Positions 30,453 through 38,932 of a DNA stretch of 64,000 nt are shown one piece after another. This stretch comes from Melaminivora jejuensis (GTDB lineage: Bacteria > Pseudomonadota > Gammaproteobacteria > Burkholderiales > Burkholderiaceae_C): the NCBI RefSeq assembly GCF_017811175.1, contig NZ_JACWIJ010000002.1, positions 1,860,001 through 1,924,000 of the forward strand. Direction: 5' to 3'. The notes beneath the pieces were generated by a model. That model was not told the origin of the DNA. It ran no database searches and was given only the letters and a program-made list of their open reading frames with translations. Every line of letters starts with the position of its first letter. Position 1 is the stretch's first letter. The position numbers and the translations under genes are program-made.

Positions 30453-31592
30453 ATGTCTGATTTAAGTCTTCAACTGCAGCAAGCCACGAGCCAACTTCCA
30501 GTTTCCAGCTACTTCGACGCGGCGCTGCTGGCGCGCGAGCAGGAGCTGTTGTTTCGCGCCGGGCCGCGCTACGTCGGCCACCAGCTGGCCGTGCCCGAGC
30601 CGGGCGACTACCACGCCCTGCCCCAGGAGCAGGAGGGCCGCGCCCTGGTGCGCAATGCGCAAGGCGGCATCGAGCTGCTGTCCAACGTCTGCCGCCACCG
30701 CCAGGCCATCATGCTGCGCGGCCGGGGCAACCTGGGCGCGCAGGGCAAGGGCCACGCCGGCGGCAACATTGTCTGCCCCATCCACCGCTGGACGTATTCG
30801 GACAAGGGCGAGCTGCTGGGCGCGCCGCACTTCCAGCACGACCCCTGCCTGCACCTGAACAACTACGGCCTGCGCCAGTGGAACGGCCTTTTGTTCGAGG
30901 ACAACGGCCGCGACATCGCCGCCGACCTGGCCGGCATGGGGCCGGCGCACGAGCTGTCGTTCGAGGGCTACGCGCTCGATCACGTCGAGCTGCACGAGTG
31001 CCACTACAACTGGAAGACCTTCATCGAGGTCTATCTGGAGGACTACCACGTCGGCCCCTTCCACCCCGGCCTGGGCAACTTCGTGACCTGCGACGACCTG
31101 ACATGGGAGTTCGGACGCGAGTTCTCCGTGCAGACCGTGGGCGTGGCGCCGACCTTTGCCAAGCCCGGCTCGGACATCTACAAGCAGTGGCACGACGTGC
31201 TCTTGCGCTACCAGGGCGGCCAGCTGCCGCAGCGCGGCGCCATCTGGCTGACCTACTACCCGCACATCATGGTCGAGTGGTATCCGCATGTGCTCACCGT
31301 GTCCACGCTGCACCCCATGGGCGTGGACAGGACGCTGAACCTGGTCGAGTTCTACTACCCCGAGGAGATCGTGGCCTTCGAGCGCGACTTCGTCGAGGCC
31401 CAGCGCGCGGCCTACATGGAAACAGCCATCGAGGACGACGAGATCGCCGAGCGCATGGACGCCGGGCGCCAGGCCCTGATGCAGCGTGGCGACAACGAGG
31501 CCGGCCCGTATCAAAGCCCGATGGAAGACGGTATGCAGCACTTCCACGAGTGGTACCGGGGCAAGATGGGCCAGGCGCTGGCCGCAGGCTGA
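30453..31592 (+). CDS. Rieske non-heme iron oxygenase, alpha-subunit type
   Basis: A 379-residue ring-hydroxylating-oxygenase-like protein. The Rieske cluster ligands are in CRHRQAIML (C-x-H, about residues 81-83) and CPIHRWTYS (C-x2-H, about 110-113). The catalytic domain carries NWKTFIEVYLEDYHVGPFHPG, with the two iron-binding histidines of the D/E-x2-H-x4-H pattern. Such proteins hydroxylate or demethylate aromatics, betaines or sterol-like substrates using electrons from a separate reductase. No reductase, ferredoxin or beta subunit is encoded nearby, so it depends on a distant partner. Start ATG 30453. The substrate cannot be inferred. Confidence 0.9.
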   Translation: MSDLSLQLQQATSQLPVSSYFDAALLAREQELLFRAGPRYVGHQLAVPEPGDYHALPQEQEGRALVRNAQGGIELLSNVCRHRQAIMLRGRGNLGAQGKGHAGGNIVCPIHRWTYSDKGELLGAPHFQHDPCLHLNNYGLRQWNGLLFEDNGRDIAADLAGMGPAHELSFEGYALDHVELHECHYNWKTFIEVYLEDYHVGPFHPGLGNFVTCDDLTWEFGREFSVQTVGVAPTFAKPGSDIYKQWHDVLLRYQGGQLPQRGAIWLTYYPHIMVEWYPHVLTVSTLHPMGVDRTLNLVEFYYPEEIVAFERDFVEAQRAAYMETAIEDDEIAERMDAGRQALMQRGDNEAGPYQSPMEDGMQHFHEWYRGKMGQALAAG

Positions 31593-31639
31593 CCCCGGCA
31601 GCGGCAGGAGCCGGCGCCACCCGCCTGGCCAGGCCACAT

Positions 31640-31695
31640 TCACTATTGAAATAATAGCTGTCAGCGCTTGCCAGGTAAGCGTTTCCAGCTGTTTT
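31640..31695 (-). repeat. Dispersed repeat, copy f
   Basis: Read on the minus strand: GGCAAGCGCTGACAGCTATT followed by ATTTCAATAG, a well-kept copy between the oxygenase and EamA genes. Confidence 0.85.
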
Positions 31696-31715
31696 CATTC
31701 ATATTTTCAGGTTTC

Positions 31716-32612
31716 ATGCAAGCCCTGTGGATGGTTCTGGCCGCGTTCCTGTTTGCCAGCATGGGGGTCTGCGTGAAGATCGCCTCGCAGTGGTTTTCCG
31801 CCGCTGAACTGGTGTTTTATCGCGGCCTGATCGGCATGGGGCTGCTGGCCCTGCTGGCGCGGCGCCAGAGCGTGCGCCTGGGCACCGCCTACCCGGGGAT
31901 GCACGCCTGGCGCAGCCTGGTCGGCGTGGTGGCGCTGGGGGCCTGGTTCTACGCCATCGCCCATCTGCCGCTGGCCTCGGCCATCACGCTGAACTACATG
32001 AGCAGCGTGTGGATTGCCGCTTTCGTCATGGGCGGAGCGCTGCTGGCCTGGCGGCCCTCGCCGCAGACGCCGCGCCCGCCGCTGCAGGTGCCGCTGGTGC
32101 TCACCGTGCTGGCCGGCTTTGCCGGTGTGCTGCTGATGCTGCGCCCCAGCGTGGGCGATGGCCAGGGCTTTGCCGGCACCGTGGGGCTGCTGTCGGGCTT
32201 TTGCGCGGCCATGGCCTACATGCAGGTCTCGGCGCTGTCGCGCCTGGGCGAGCCGGAGGCGCGCACGGTGTTTTATTTCGCACTTGGCTCGGCGGTTGCC
32301 GGTGGCGCGGCGATGCTGGTGGCCGGCGCATCGCCCTGGCCAGGCTGGCCGGCGCTGTGGCTGCTGCCGCTGGGCCTGCTGGCCGCCGGCGGGCAGCTGT
32401 GCATGACCCTGGCCTATGCCCGCGCCACCACGGCGCGCAGCACGCTGGTGGTGGCCAATTTGCAGTACTCGGGCATCATTTTCGCCAGCCTCTACGGCGT
32501 GCTGCTGTTCGGCGACGCGCTGCCGCTGCTGGCCTGGGCCGGCATGGCGCTGATCGTCGCCAGCGGCATCGCCGCCACCGCGCTGCGGGCGCGTGGCGCG
32601 GCAACCAACTGA
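31716..32612 (+). CDS. EamA/DMT-superfamily membrane transporter
   Basis: A 298-residue protein with about ten hydrophobic segments arranged as two EamA repeats (residues about 5-135 and 150-290). The first repeat shows the FYRGLIGMGLLALLARR turn and AIAHLPLASAITLNYMSSVW, the second LAYARATTARSTLVVANLQYSGI. Members export amino acids or other metabolites. The ATG at 31716 is preferred: it begins at the first membrane segment, while an upstream reading would run through repeat copy f. Confidence 0.88.
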   Translation: MQALWMVLAAFLFASMGVCVKIASQWFSAAELVFYRGLIGMGLLALLARRQSVRLGTAYPGMHAWRSLVGVVALGAWFYAIAHLPLASAITLNYMSSVWIAAFVMGGALLAWRPSPQTPRPPLQVPLVLTVLAGFAGVLLMLRPSVGDGQGFAGTVGLLSGFCAAMAYMQVSALSRLGEPEARTVFYFALGSAVAGGAAMLVAGASPWPGWPALWLLPLGLLAAGGQLCMTLAYARATTARSTLVVANLQYSGIIFASLYGVLLFGDALPLLAWAGMALIVASGIAATALRARGAATN

Positions 32613-32696
32613 GGCAGGCAGAAGCCGTACACGCGGCGCGCGCCGACGCGCAATGCTGGCGCAGCACAGCCACAATCAGGCTCCTTTTTTGCTCCC

Positions 32697-33611
32697 ATGT
32701 CTGCGCCGACCATGCCCTACACCCTGCTGATCTCCGTCCCTGAACTGCAAGAGCTGCTGCACACGCATCAGCGGCTGATGGTGTTCGACTGCAGCTTCGA
32801 CCTGGCCACGCCCTCGCGCGGCCTGGCCGTGTACCAGCACGAGCACATCCCCGGAGCCGTCCACGCCGACCTGGATCTGAACCTGAGCGCCCGCCACGGT
32901 GCACCTGGCCCGGGCGGCGTGCTGGTGGCCGGCGCGGCCGATTCGCCCTGCTCGGGCGGACGCCACCCGCTGCCCAACCGCGAGCGCTTTGCCATGTGGC
33001 TGTCGGCCATCGGCCTGGCCAACGACATGCAAGCCGTGGTGTATGACAGGAATGGCGGCAACTACTGTGGCCGGCTGTGGTGGATGCTCAAGTGGCTGGG
33101 GCACGACGCCGTGGCCGTGCTCGACGGCGGCCTGCAGGCCTGGCAGGCGGCAGGCGGCGCGCTGGCCAGCGGCGACGAGCCGGGGCACTTCCAGACCAAT
33201 TTCGAGATCCGCGAGCCACTGCGTCGGCTGGTCGATGCCCAGCAGGTGTGGCAGCGCCTGCACCAGCCCGGCCAGACGGTGCTGGACGCCCGCGCCGCGC
33301 CACGCTACCGGGGCGAGATCGAACCGCTCGACCCCGTGGCCGGGCACATCCCCGGCGCGCTGAACCGCCCGTTCAGCGACAACCTGGGCGCCGATGGCCG
33401 CTTCAAGCCGGCGGCGCAACTGCGCGCCGAGTTCGAGCAACTGCTGGCCGGGCGCGATCCGGCCAGCGTGGTACACCAGTGCGGCAGCGGCGTGAGCGCC
33501 ATCCCCAACCTGCTGGCCATGGAGATTGCCGGCTACCCGCCTACCGCCCTGTACGCGGGCAGCTGGAGCGACTGGTGCAGCGATCCGGCGCGGCCAGTCG
33601 AGCGGGGTTGA
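32697..33611 (+). CDS. 3-mercaptopyruvate/thiosulfate sulfurtransferase (two-domain rhodanese)
   Basis: A 304-residue sulfurtransferase with an inactive N-terminal rhodanese domain (YQHEHIPGAVHADLDLNLS) and an active C-terminal domain. The catalytic cysteine is Cys262 in QCGSGVSA; a CGSGV(T/S) loop is typical of mercaptopyruvate sulfurtransferases, whereas classical rhodanese has CRKGV(T). It moves a sulfane sulfur from mercaptopyruvate or thiosulfate to an acceptor thiol or cyanide. ATG at 32697. Convergent with gabD. Confidence 0.9.
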   Translation: MSAPTMPYTLLISVPELQELLHTHQRLMVFDCSFDLATPSRGLAVYQHEHIPGAVHADLDLNLSARHGAPGPGGVLVAGAADSPCSGGRHPLPNRERFAMWLSAIGLANDMQAVVYDRNGGNYCGRLWWMLKWLGHDAVAVLDGGLQAWQAAGGALASGDEPGHFQTNFEIREPLRRLVDAQQVWQRLHQPGQTVLDARAAPRYRGEIEPLDPVAGHIPGALNRPFSDNLGADGRFKPAAQLRAEFEQLLAGRDPASVVHQCGSGVSAIPNLLAMEIAGYPPTALYAGSWSDWCSDPARPVERG

Positions 33612-33642
33612 GGCAGCGCCCTTGTCGCTACCCTCATCCCCT

Positions 33643-33670
33643 CCCTCTCCCGCAGGCGGGCGGGAGAGGG
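33643..33670. terminator. GC-rich hairpin between convergent genes
   Basis: CCCTCTCCCGC (33643-33653) and GCGGGAGAGGG (33660-33670) form a perfect 11-bp stem. There is no T run on either side, so termination is likely but not classical. Similar CCCTCTCCCGC hairpins occur as REP-like units in many genomes. Confidence 0.6.
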
Positions 33671-33685
33671 AGATAGAGATAGAAA

Positions 33686-35122
33686 TCACATGGGGGTGAT
33701 GGAGATCGCCCGCGTGTTCAGGCAGGCCTCGACGGCCTCGGGGCCGCCCTCGGAGCCGTAGCCTGAGTCCTTGAGGCCGCCAAAGGGCAGTTCGGCGCTG
33801 GGCGTGGCCGGCTGATTGACCCACAACATGCCGACCTCGACCTGCTGCGCCAGCTGATGCGCGTCCTTGAGCGAGCGCGTGAAGGCATAAGCCGCCAGGC
33901 CATAGGGCAGGCGGTTGGCCTCGGCGATGGCGTCAGACAGATCGGTGAAGCCGCGCACGGCGGCCACCGGGCCGAAGGGTTCCTCGTTGAAGATGCGCGC
34001 CGACAGCGGCACGTCGTCGAGCACCGTGGGCGCAAAGAAGTTGCCCGCGCCACTCAATGCCTCACCACCCGTGGTGACCCGGGCGCCCTGCTGGCGCGCA
34101 TCGCCCAGGAAGTCCTGCATGGCCGCCACCCGGCGCGCATTGGCCAGCGGCCCCATGCGCGTGCCTTCCTGCAGGCCATCGCCCACCTTCAGGCCCTCGG
34201 CATGGCGCGTGAGCGCAGCGACAAACTCGGCGCGCACACTCTCATGCACCAGAAAGCGCGTGGGCGCGATGCACACCTGGCCGGCATTGCGGAACTTGGC
34301 ACCCGCCGACGCCTTGACGGCCAGTTGCACGTCGGCATCCTGGCAGACGATGACCGGGGCGTGGCCGCCCAGCTCCATGGTCACGCGCTTCATGTGCTGG
34401 CCGGCCAGGGCGGCAAGCTGCTTGCCGACCACAGTCGAGCCGGTGAAGGTCACCTTCTTGACGATGGGGTGCGGGATCAGGTAGCCGGAGATCTCCGCCG
34501 GCGTGCCATAGACCAGGTTGACCACGCCGGGTGGCAGGCCGGCGTCGGCAAAGGCGCGCACCAGCTCCGCCGGGCTGGCCGGGGTTTCCTCGGGCGCCTT
34601 GACGATGACCGCGCAGCCCGCCGCCAGCGCCGCGCCCAGCTTGCGCACCACCTGGTTGATGGGGAAGTTCCACGGCGTGAAGGCGGCGACCACGCCCACC
34701 GGGTCTTTCAGCACCAGCTGCTGCACAGCCGGGTTGCGCGCCGGCACGATGCGGCCATAGACGCGCTGGCCCTCGTCGGCAAACCACTCGATGATGTCGG
34801 CGGCAGCAGCGGCCTCGCCGCGCGCCTCGATGAGCGGCTTGCCCTGCTCCTGCGTCATCAGTGCGCCGATGGCACCGGCGCGCTCGCGCATCAGGGCGGC
34901 GGCGCGGCGCATGATGCGCGCGCGCTCCACGGCGGCCATGGCGCGCCAGGTCTCGAAGCCCTTTTGCGCCGAGGCCAGCGCCAGATCCAGGTCGGCGATG
35001 GCGGCGTGCGCCACGCAGCCAATTTCCTGCCCGGTGGCGGGGTTGTGGACGGCCAGGGTGCGGCCATCACGGGCGTCCTGCCACTGGCCATCGATGAAAA
35101 GTCGGGTGTCGGGGTAGGTCAT
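33686..35122 (-). CDS. gabD: NAD(P)-dependent succinate-semialdehyde dehydrogenase-like aldehyde dehydrogenase
   Basis: A 478-residue aldehyde dehydrogenase. The cofactor region includes [19 protein letters not shown] and [17 protein letters not shown]; the catalytic base is Glu250 in TMELGGHAP and the nucleophile Cys284 in [12 protein letters not shown]. These blocks fit the GabD/SSADH class, although a glutamate replaces the more common serine in the K-A/P-E-E segment, so glutarate or malonic semialdehydes are alternatives. It stands alone on the minus strand, next to but divergent from the second liv operon. Confidence 0.85.
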   Translation of the reverse strand: MTYPDTRLFIDGQWQDARDGRTLAVHNPATGQEIGCVAHAAIADLDLALASAQKGFETWRAMAAVERARIMRRAAALMRERAGAIGALMTQEQGKPLIEARGEAAAAADIIEWFADEGQRVYGRIVPARNPAVQQLVLKDPVGVVAAFTPWNFPINQVVRKLGAALAAGCAVIVKAPEETPASPAELVRAFADAGLPPGVVNLVYGTPAEISGYLIPHPIVKKVTFTGSTVVGKQLAALAGQHMKRVTMELGGHAPVIVCQDADVQLAVKASAGAKFRNAGQVCIAPTRFLVHESVRAEFVAALTRHAEGLKVGDGLQEGTRMGPLANARRVAAMQDFLGDARQQGARVTTGGEALSGAGNFFAPTVLDDVPLSARIFNEEPFGPVAAVRGFTDLSDAIAEANRLPYGLAAYAFTRSLKDAHQLAQQVEVGMLWVNQPATPSAELPFGGLKDSGYGSEGGPEAVEACLNTRAISITPM

Positions 35123-35258
35123 GCGAGTCTCCTTGGGGGTGAATGGAAGCGATGAAGGGGATGGCGAGGGGATGGCGGCACGGCAGGGCCGGCATTCATG
35201 ACACAGGCATTTTCAGGGTAAGTCCCGAATACGGATCGGCGCTCCCCAAGGCACCATT

Positions 35259-35288
35259 ATTTATGCAAAGCAATCGCTTTGTATAAAT
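35259..35288. promoter_or_regulatory. Palindromic operator upstream of the second livH
   Basis: ATTTATGCAAAGC, four bases, GCTTTGTATAAAT: a 13-bp inverted repeat with one mismatch, just before the ribosome site of livH. Its AAGC-N4-GCTT core is shared with sites at 42156 and 56531, the last in front of a tetR gene. Confidence 0.6.
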
Positions 35289-35302
35289 ATGCAGGAGAGC
35301 TT

Positions 35303-36177
35303 GTGCAATTCGTCCAACTGCTGGTCAGCGGCATCGCTCAGGGGTGCATCTACGGGCTGATCGCGCTGGGGTTCGTGCTCATCTACAAGGCCACCGAGAC
35401 CGTCAGTTTCGCCCAGGGCGAGCTGATGATGCTGGGGGCGTTTGCCGGCCTGGTGGTGATGCAGGTGCTGGGCATGCCGTTCTGGGTAGCCGTGGTGGCC
35501 AGCATCATCGCCGTGGCGCTGTTCGGCGTATTGCTTGAGCGCGTGGTCATACGGCCCATTCTGGGGCAGCCGGCATTCTCCATCGTCATGCTGACCATCG
35601 GCATCGGCTATGTATTGCGCGGCGCCATCACCATGATTCCGGGCTTTGGCACCGAGACCCACGCCCTGCCAGTGCCCTACAAGGATCAGGTGGTGCAGAT
35701 GGGCACGCTGGTACTGGCCGCCGAGCAGCTGGTGGTCATCGCCGCCTCGGCTGTGCTGTGCGCGCTGCTGTACGCCATGTTCCGCTTCACCCGGCTGGGC
35801 GTGGCCATGCAGGCGGCGTCGCAGAACCAGCTCGCCGCCTACTACATGGGCATCCCGGTGCAGCGCCTCAACGGCATGGTCTGGGGCCTAGCGGCAGCGG
35901 TGGCGGCGCTGGCCGGCCTGCTGCTGGCGCCCATCACCTTCGTTCACGCCAACATGGGCTTCATCGGACTCAAGGCCTTTCCCGCCGCCGTGGTGGGGGC
36001 TTTGGTAGCCTGCCGGGGGCCATCGTCGGCGGTCTCATCATCGGCGTGATCGAATCGCTGTCGGGCTTTTACCTGCCCGAAGGCTTCAAGGACATCGCCG
36101 CCTACATCGTGGTGCTGCTGATGCTCATGGTCAAACCCAATGGTCTGTTCGGCGAAAAGCTGCGCAAGAAAGTCTGA
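35303..36177 (+). CDS. livH: ABC transporter permease LivH, second system (apparent frameshift)
   Basis: Joined across one frameshift the product has about 291 residues. The GTG at 35303 follows AGGAGAG and starts QFVQLLVSGIAQGCIYGLIA, the standard LivH opening; KATETVSFAQGELMMLGAFAG follows. In the G run 35995-35999 one base appears to be missing: the frame leaves VVGAL where VVGGFGSLPGAIVGG is expected, and the missing C-terminus (LIIGVIESLSGFYLPEGFKD to LFGEKLRKKV) continues in the next frame to the TGA at 36175. Since the rest of the operon is intact, a sequencing indel is the simplest explanation. Confidence 0.85.
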
Positions 36178-36180
36178 GCG

Positions 36181-37257
36181 ATGCGCTACATCTTCAAGAC
36201 CAGCTACGCGCAGGACATCCGCCTGGCCAAGCACGGCGGGCACATCTTCTGGTACAGCCTGCTGGGCCTGGCCCTGGTCGCCGCGCCCTGGCTGGCACCC
36301 GAGTACTGGCTGGCCCAGCTGACCTTCGTGCTGATCTACGCCATTGCCGGCCTGGGGCTGATGCTGCTGGCGGGCTTCACCGGGCAGTTCTCGCTGGGGC
36401 ACGCAGCCTTTCTGGGCGTGGGCGCCTACACGCAGGTGGTACTCACCGGCATGGGCTGGCCGTTCCTGCTGTCGCTGGCCTGCGGCGCGGCGCTGTCGGC
36501 TGCCGTGGGCGTGGTCGTGGGCCTGCCGGCGCTGCGCGTCAAGGGCATCTACCTGGGCATCGCCACGCTGGCCTTCGGCTTCATTGTCGAGGAGGTGTTC
36601 GCGCGCTGGGAGTCGGTCACCGGCGGCAATGCCGGTAAGTCGGTCGCAGCGCCGCAACTGCTGGGCTACACGCTGGAGAGCACCGAGGCGTTCTACTTCC
36701 TGTGCCTGGCGCTGGCCGTGGCCTGCACGCTGGCCATCCTGAACCTGCTGCGCTCGCCCACGGGCCGGGCCTTCGTCGCCATCCGCGACTCGGAGATCTC
36801 GGCGCAGAGCATGGGCATCCACCTGGCCTGGTACAAGACGCTGTCGTTCGCCCTATCTGCCGCGCTGGCCGGCATTGCCGGCGCGCTGTACGCGCACAAG
36901 ATGCAGTTCATCTCGCCGGATCAGTTCAGCATCCTGCAGTCCATCGACCTGCTGCTGATGATCGTCATCGGCGGCCTGGGCTCGGTACACGGGGCCTTCC
37001 TGGGCGCTGCCTTCCTGATCCTGATGCCGCAGATGATCTCCCTGGGCAAGGACGTGCTGCCCGAAGCCATCGGCCAGGCGCCCGGCCTGCAGGCCGTGGT
37101 CTATGGCGCGGTGCTGATCGCCTTCGTGCTGTTCGAGCCCATGGGCCTGTATGGCCGCTGGCTCAAGGTGCGCACCTGGCTGCAGCTGTTTCCCTTCTAC
37201 CGCAAGGGCATGTTCAAGCGGCAAAAGAGCTTCCAGAAATCGGAGCGCCTGAAATGA
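36181..37257 (+). CDS. livM: ABC transporter permease LivM, second system
   Basis: A 358-residue permease. FVLIYAIAGLGLMLLAGFTG and QFSLGHAAFLGVGAYTQVVL are the LivM core, VGLPALRVKGIYLGIATLAFGF is the central helix pair, and GRAFVAIRDSEISAQSMGIH is the coupling loop; GGLGSVHGAFLGAAFLILMP follows. A basic C-terminal tail (KRQKSFQKSERLK) is present. It begins three bases after livH and overlaps the livG start (ATGA). Confidence 0.93.
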   Translation: MRYIFKTSYAQDIRLAKHGGHIFWYSLLGLALVAAPWLAPEYWLAQLTFVLIYAIAGLGLMLLAGFTGQFSLGHAAFLGVGAYTQVVLTGMGWPFLLSLACGAALSAAVGVVVGLPALRVKGIYLGIATLAFGFIVEEVFARWESVTGGNAGKSVAAPQLLGYTLESTEAFYFLCLALAVACTLAILNLLRSPTGRAFVAIRDSEISAQSMGIHLAWYKTLSFALSAALAGIAGALYAHKMQFISPDQFSILQSIDLLLMIVIGGLGSVHGAFLGAAFLILMPQMISLGKDVLPEAIGQAPGLQAVVYGAVLIAFVLFEPMGLYGRWLKVRTWLQLFPFYRKGMFKRQKSFQKSERLK

Positions 37258-38122
37258 GCACGGCCATGAATGCAGCCCATGCCCCCTGCCCGCCGACGTG
37301 CTGCTTGGCGCACGCAATCTGAGCGTGCGCTTCGGCGGCCTGCTGGCGGTGAGCGACGTCAGCTTCGACGTGCGCCGCGGCGAGGTCTTCACGCTGATCG
37401 GCCCCAATGGCGCCGGCAAGACCACGGTGTTCAACCTGATCAGCCGCATCTACCAGCCCACCAGCGGCGCCATCCGCTACGCCGGCCCGGCGGGCGAGCT
37501 GGCGCTGACCGAGCAGCCCGCGCACCGGGTGGCCGGCCTGGGTATTGCGCGCACCTTCCAGAACATCGAGCTGTTCGAGCACGCCAGCGTGCTGCACAAC
37601 CTGCTGATCGGGCGGCACACGCGGCGCGAGACCGGACTCCTGGCCGACATGTTCTTCACGCCGCGCGTGCGCGCCGCCGAGCTGCGGGCGCGCGAGAAGG
37701 CCGAGGAAATCATCGACTTCCTGGACTTGCAGCACTATCGCGACACTTTGATCGCCGGCCTGCCCTACGGCGTGCGCAAGGTGGTTGAGATGGCGCGCGC
37801 GCTGTGTACCGAGCCGCAGTTGCTGCTGCTCGATGAGCCATCGTCCGGCCTGAACGTGGAGGAAACCGACGACATGGCCTTCTGGATCCAGGACATCCGC
37901 GACGAGCTGGGCATCACGGTGCTGATGGTCGAGCACGACATGTCGCTGGTCTCGCGCGTATCCGACCGGGTGCTGGCCATGAACCAGGGCCAGGTGCTGG
38001 CCATGGGAACGCCGCACGAGGTGCAGACGCATCCCGGCGTCGTCGAGGCCTACCTGGGCACCATCGACGACGTGAGCAGCCTGCGCCGCACCGACGCCGC
38101 CGGCCTGGAGGTGCGCGCATGA
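37254..38122 (+). CDS. livG: ABC transporter ATP-binding protein LivG, second system (apparent frameshift near the start)
   Basis: The ABC domain is intact from 37298: Walker A GPNGAGKTT, FQNIELFEHASVLHNLL, signature-like LPYGVRKVVEMARAL, Walker B LLLLDEPSSGLNVEE, and VEHDMSLVSR. The ATG at 37254 overlaps the livM stop and is probably the true start, but its frame ends after 22 residues because one C seems missing in the run 37282-37286; restoring it joins MSTAMNAAHAP to LPADVLLGARNLSVRFGG. Without the correction, translation could begin at GTG 37298 (274 residues). Confidence 0.88.
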
Positions 38123-38928
38123 ATACCGCCGTGCAGACCCACGCCAGTGCAGCCGCCAGCGCACCCATCCTGCGCCTGCAGAACATCGAAAGCAGCTACG
38201 GCCCCATCAAGGCCATTCGCGGCGTCAGCCTGCAGGTGCGCCGTGGCGAGATCGCCACCGTGCTGGGCAGCAACGGCGCCGGCAAAACCACCATCCTGAA
38301 GACCATCTCCGGCATCATCGACCCGCGCAAGGGCAGCGTGCAACTGCACGGCCAGGACATCACCGCACACGACCCGGCAGCCATCGTGCGCCGTGGCCTG
38401 TCGCACGTGCCCGAGGGGCGCGAGGTGTTTCCGTTGCTGTCAGTGCGCGACAACCTGCTCATGGGTGCCTACACGCGAGCCGACCGCGACGCCGTGGCGC
38501 ACGACATGGAAACGGTGTACGGCTACTTCCCCATCCTGCGCGAGCGCCAGAGTCAGGACGCGGGCCTGCTGTCGGGCGGCCAACAGCAGATGCTGGCGAT
38601 CTCGCGCGCCCTCATGGCCAAGCCCGAGCTGATCCTGCTCGACGAACCCAGCCTGGGCCTGTCGCCGCGCCTGACCAAGGAGATCTTCGAGATCGTCGTG
38701 CGCATCAACCGTGAGCGCGGCACCACCATCCTCCTGGTCGAGCAGAACGCCAACATGGCGCTGAACGCCTCGGACTATGGCTATGTGCTGGAAAACGGCC
38801 GCATCGTCATGGAAGACAGCTGCGCCGCGCTGCGCGAGAAGGACGACATCAAGGAGTTCTACCTCGGCATGAAGGAAAGCAGCGTGCGCGGCGAGCGGCG
38901 CTGGAAGAAAAAGAAAACCTGGAGGTAA
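38119..38928 (+). CDS. livF: ABC transporter ATP-binding protein LivF, second system
   Basis: A 269-residue ATPase. Walker A is GSNGAGKTT, with the normal lysine (unlike the livF at 16503); RRGLSHVPEGREVFPLLSV is the LivF Q-loop region, LSGGQQQMLAISRAL the signature and LILLDEPSLGLSP Walker B. It overlaps livG by four bases and is followed four bases later by the acyl-CoA synthetase. The basic tail GERRWKKKKTWR is unusual. Confidence 0.93.
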   Translation: MNTAVQTHASAAASAPILRLQNIESSYGPIKAIRGVSLQVRRGEIATVLGSNGAGKTTILKTISGIIDPRKGSVQLHGQDITAHDPAAIVRRGLSHVPEGREVFPLLSVRDNLLMGAYTRADRDAVAHDMETVYGYFPILRERQSQDAGLLSGGQQQMLAISRALMAKPELILLDEPSLGLSPRLTKEIFEIVVRINRERGTTILLVEQNANMALNASDYGYVLENGRIVMEDSCAALREKDDIKEFYLGMKESSVRGERRWKKKKTWR

Positions 38929-38932
38929 GCCG

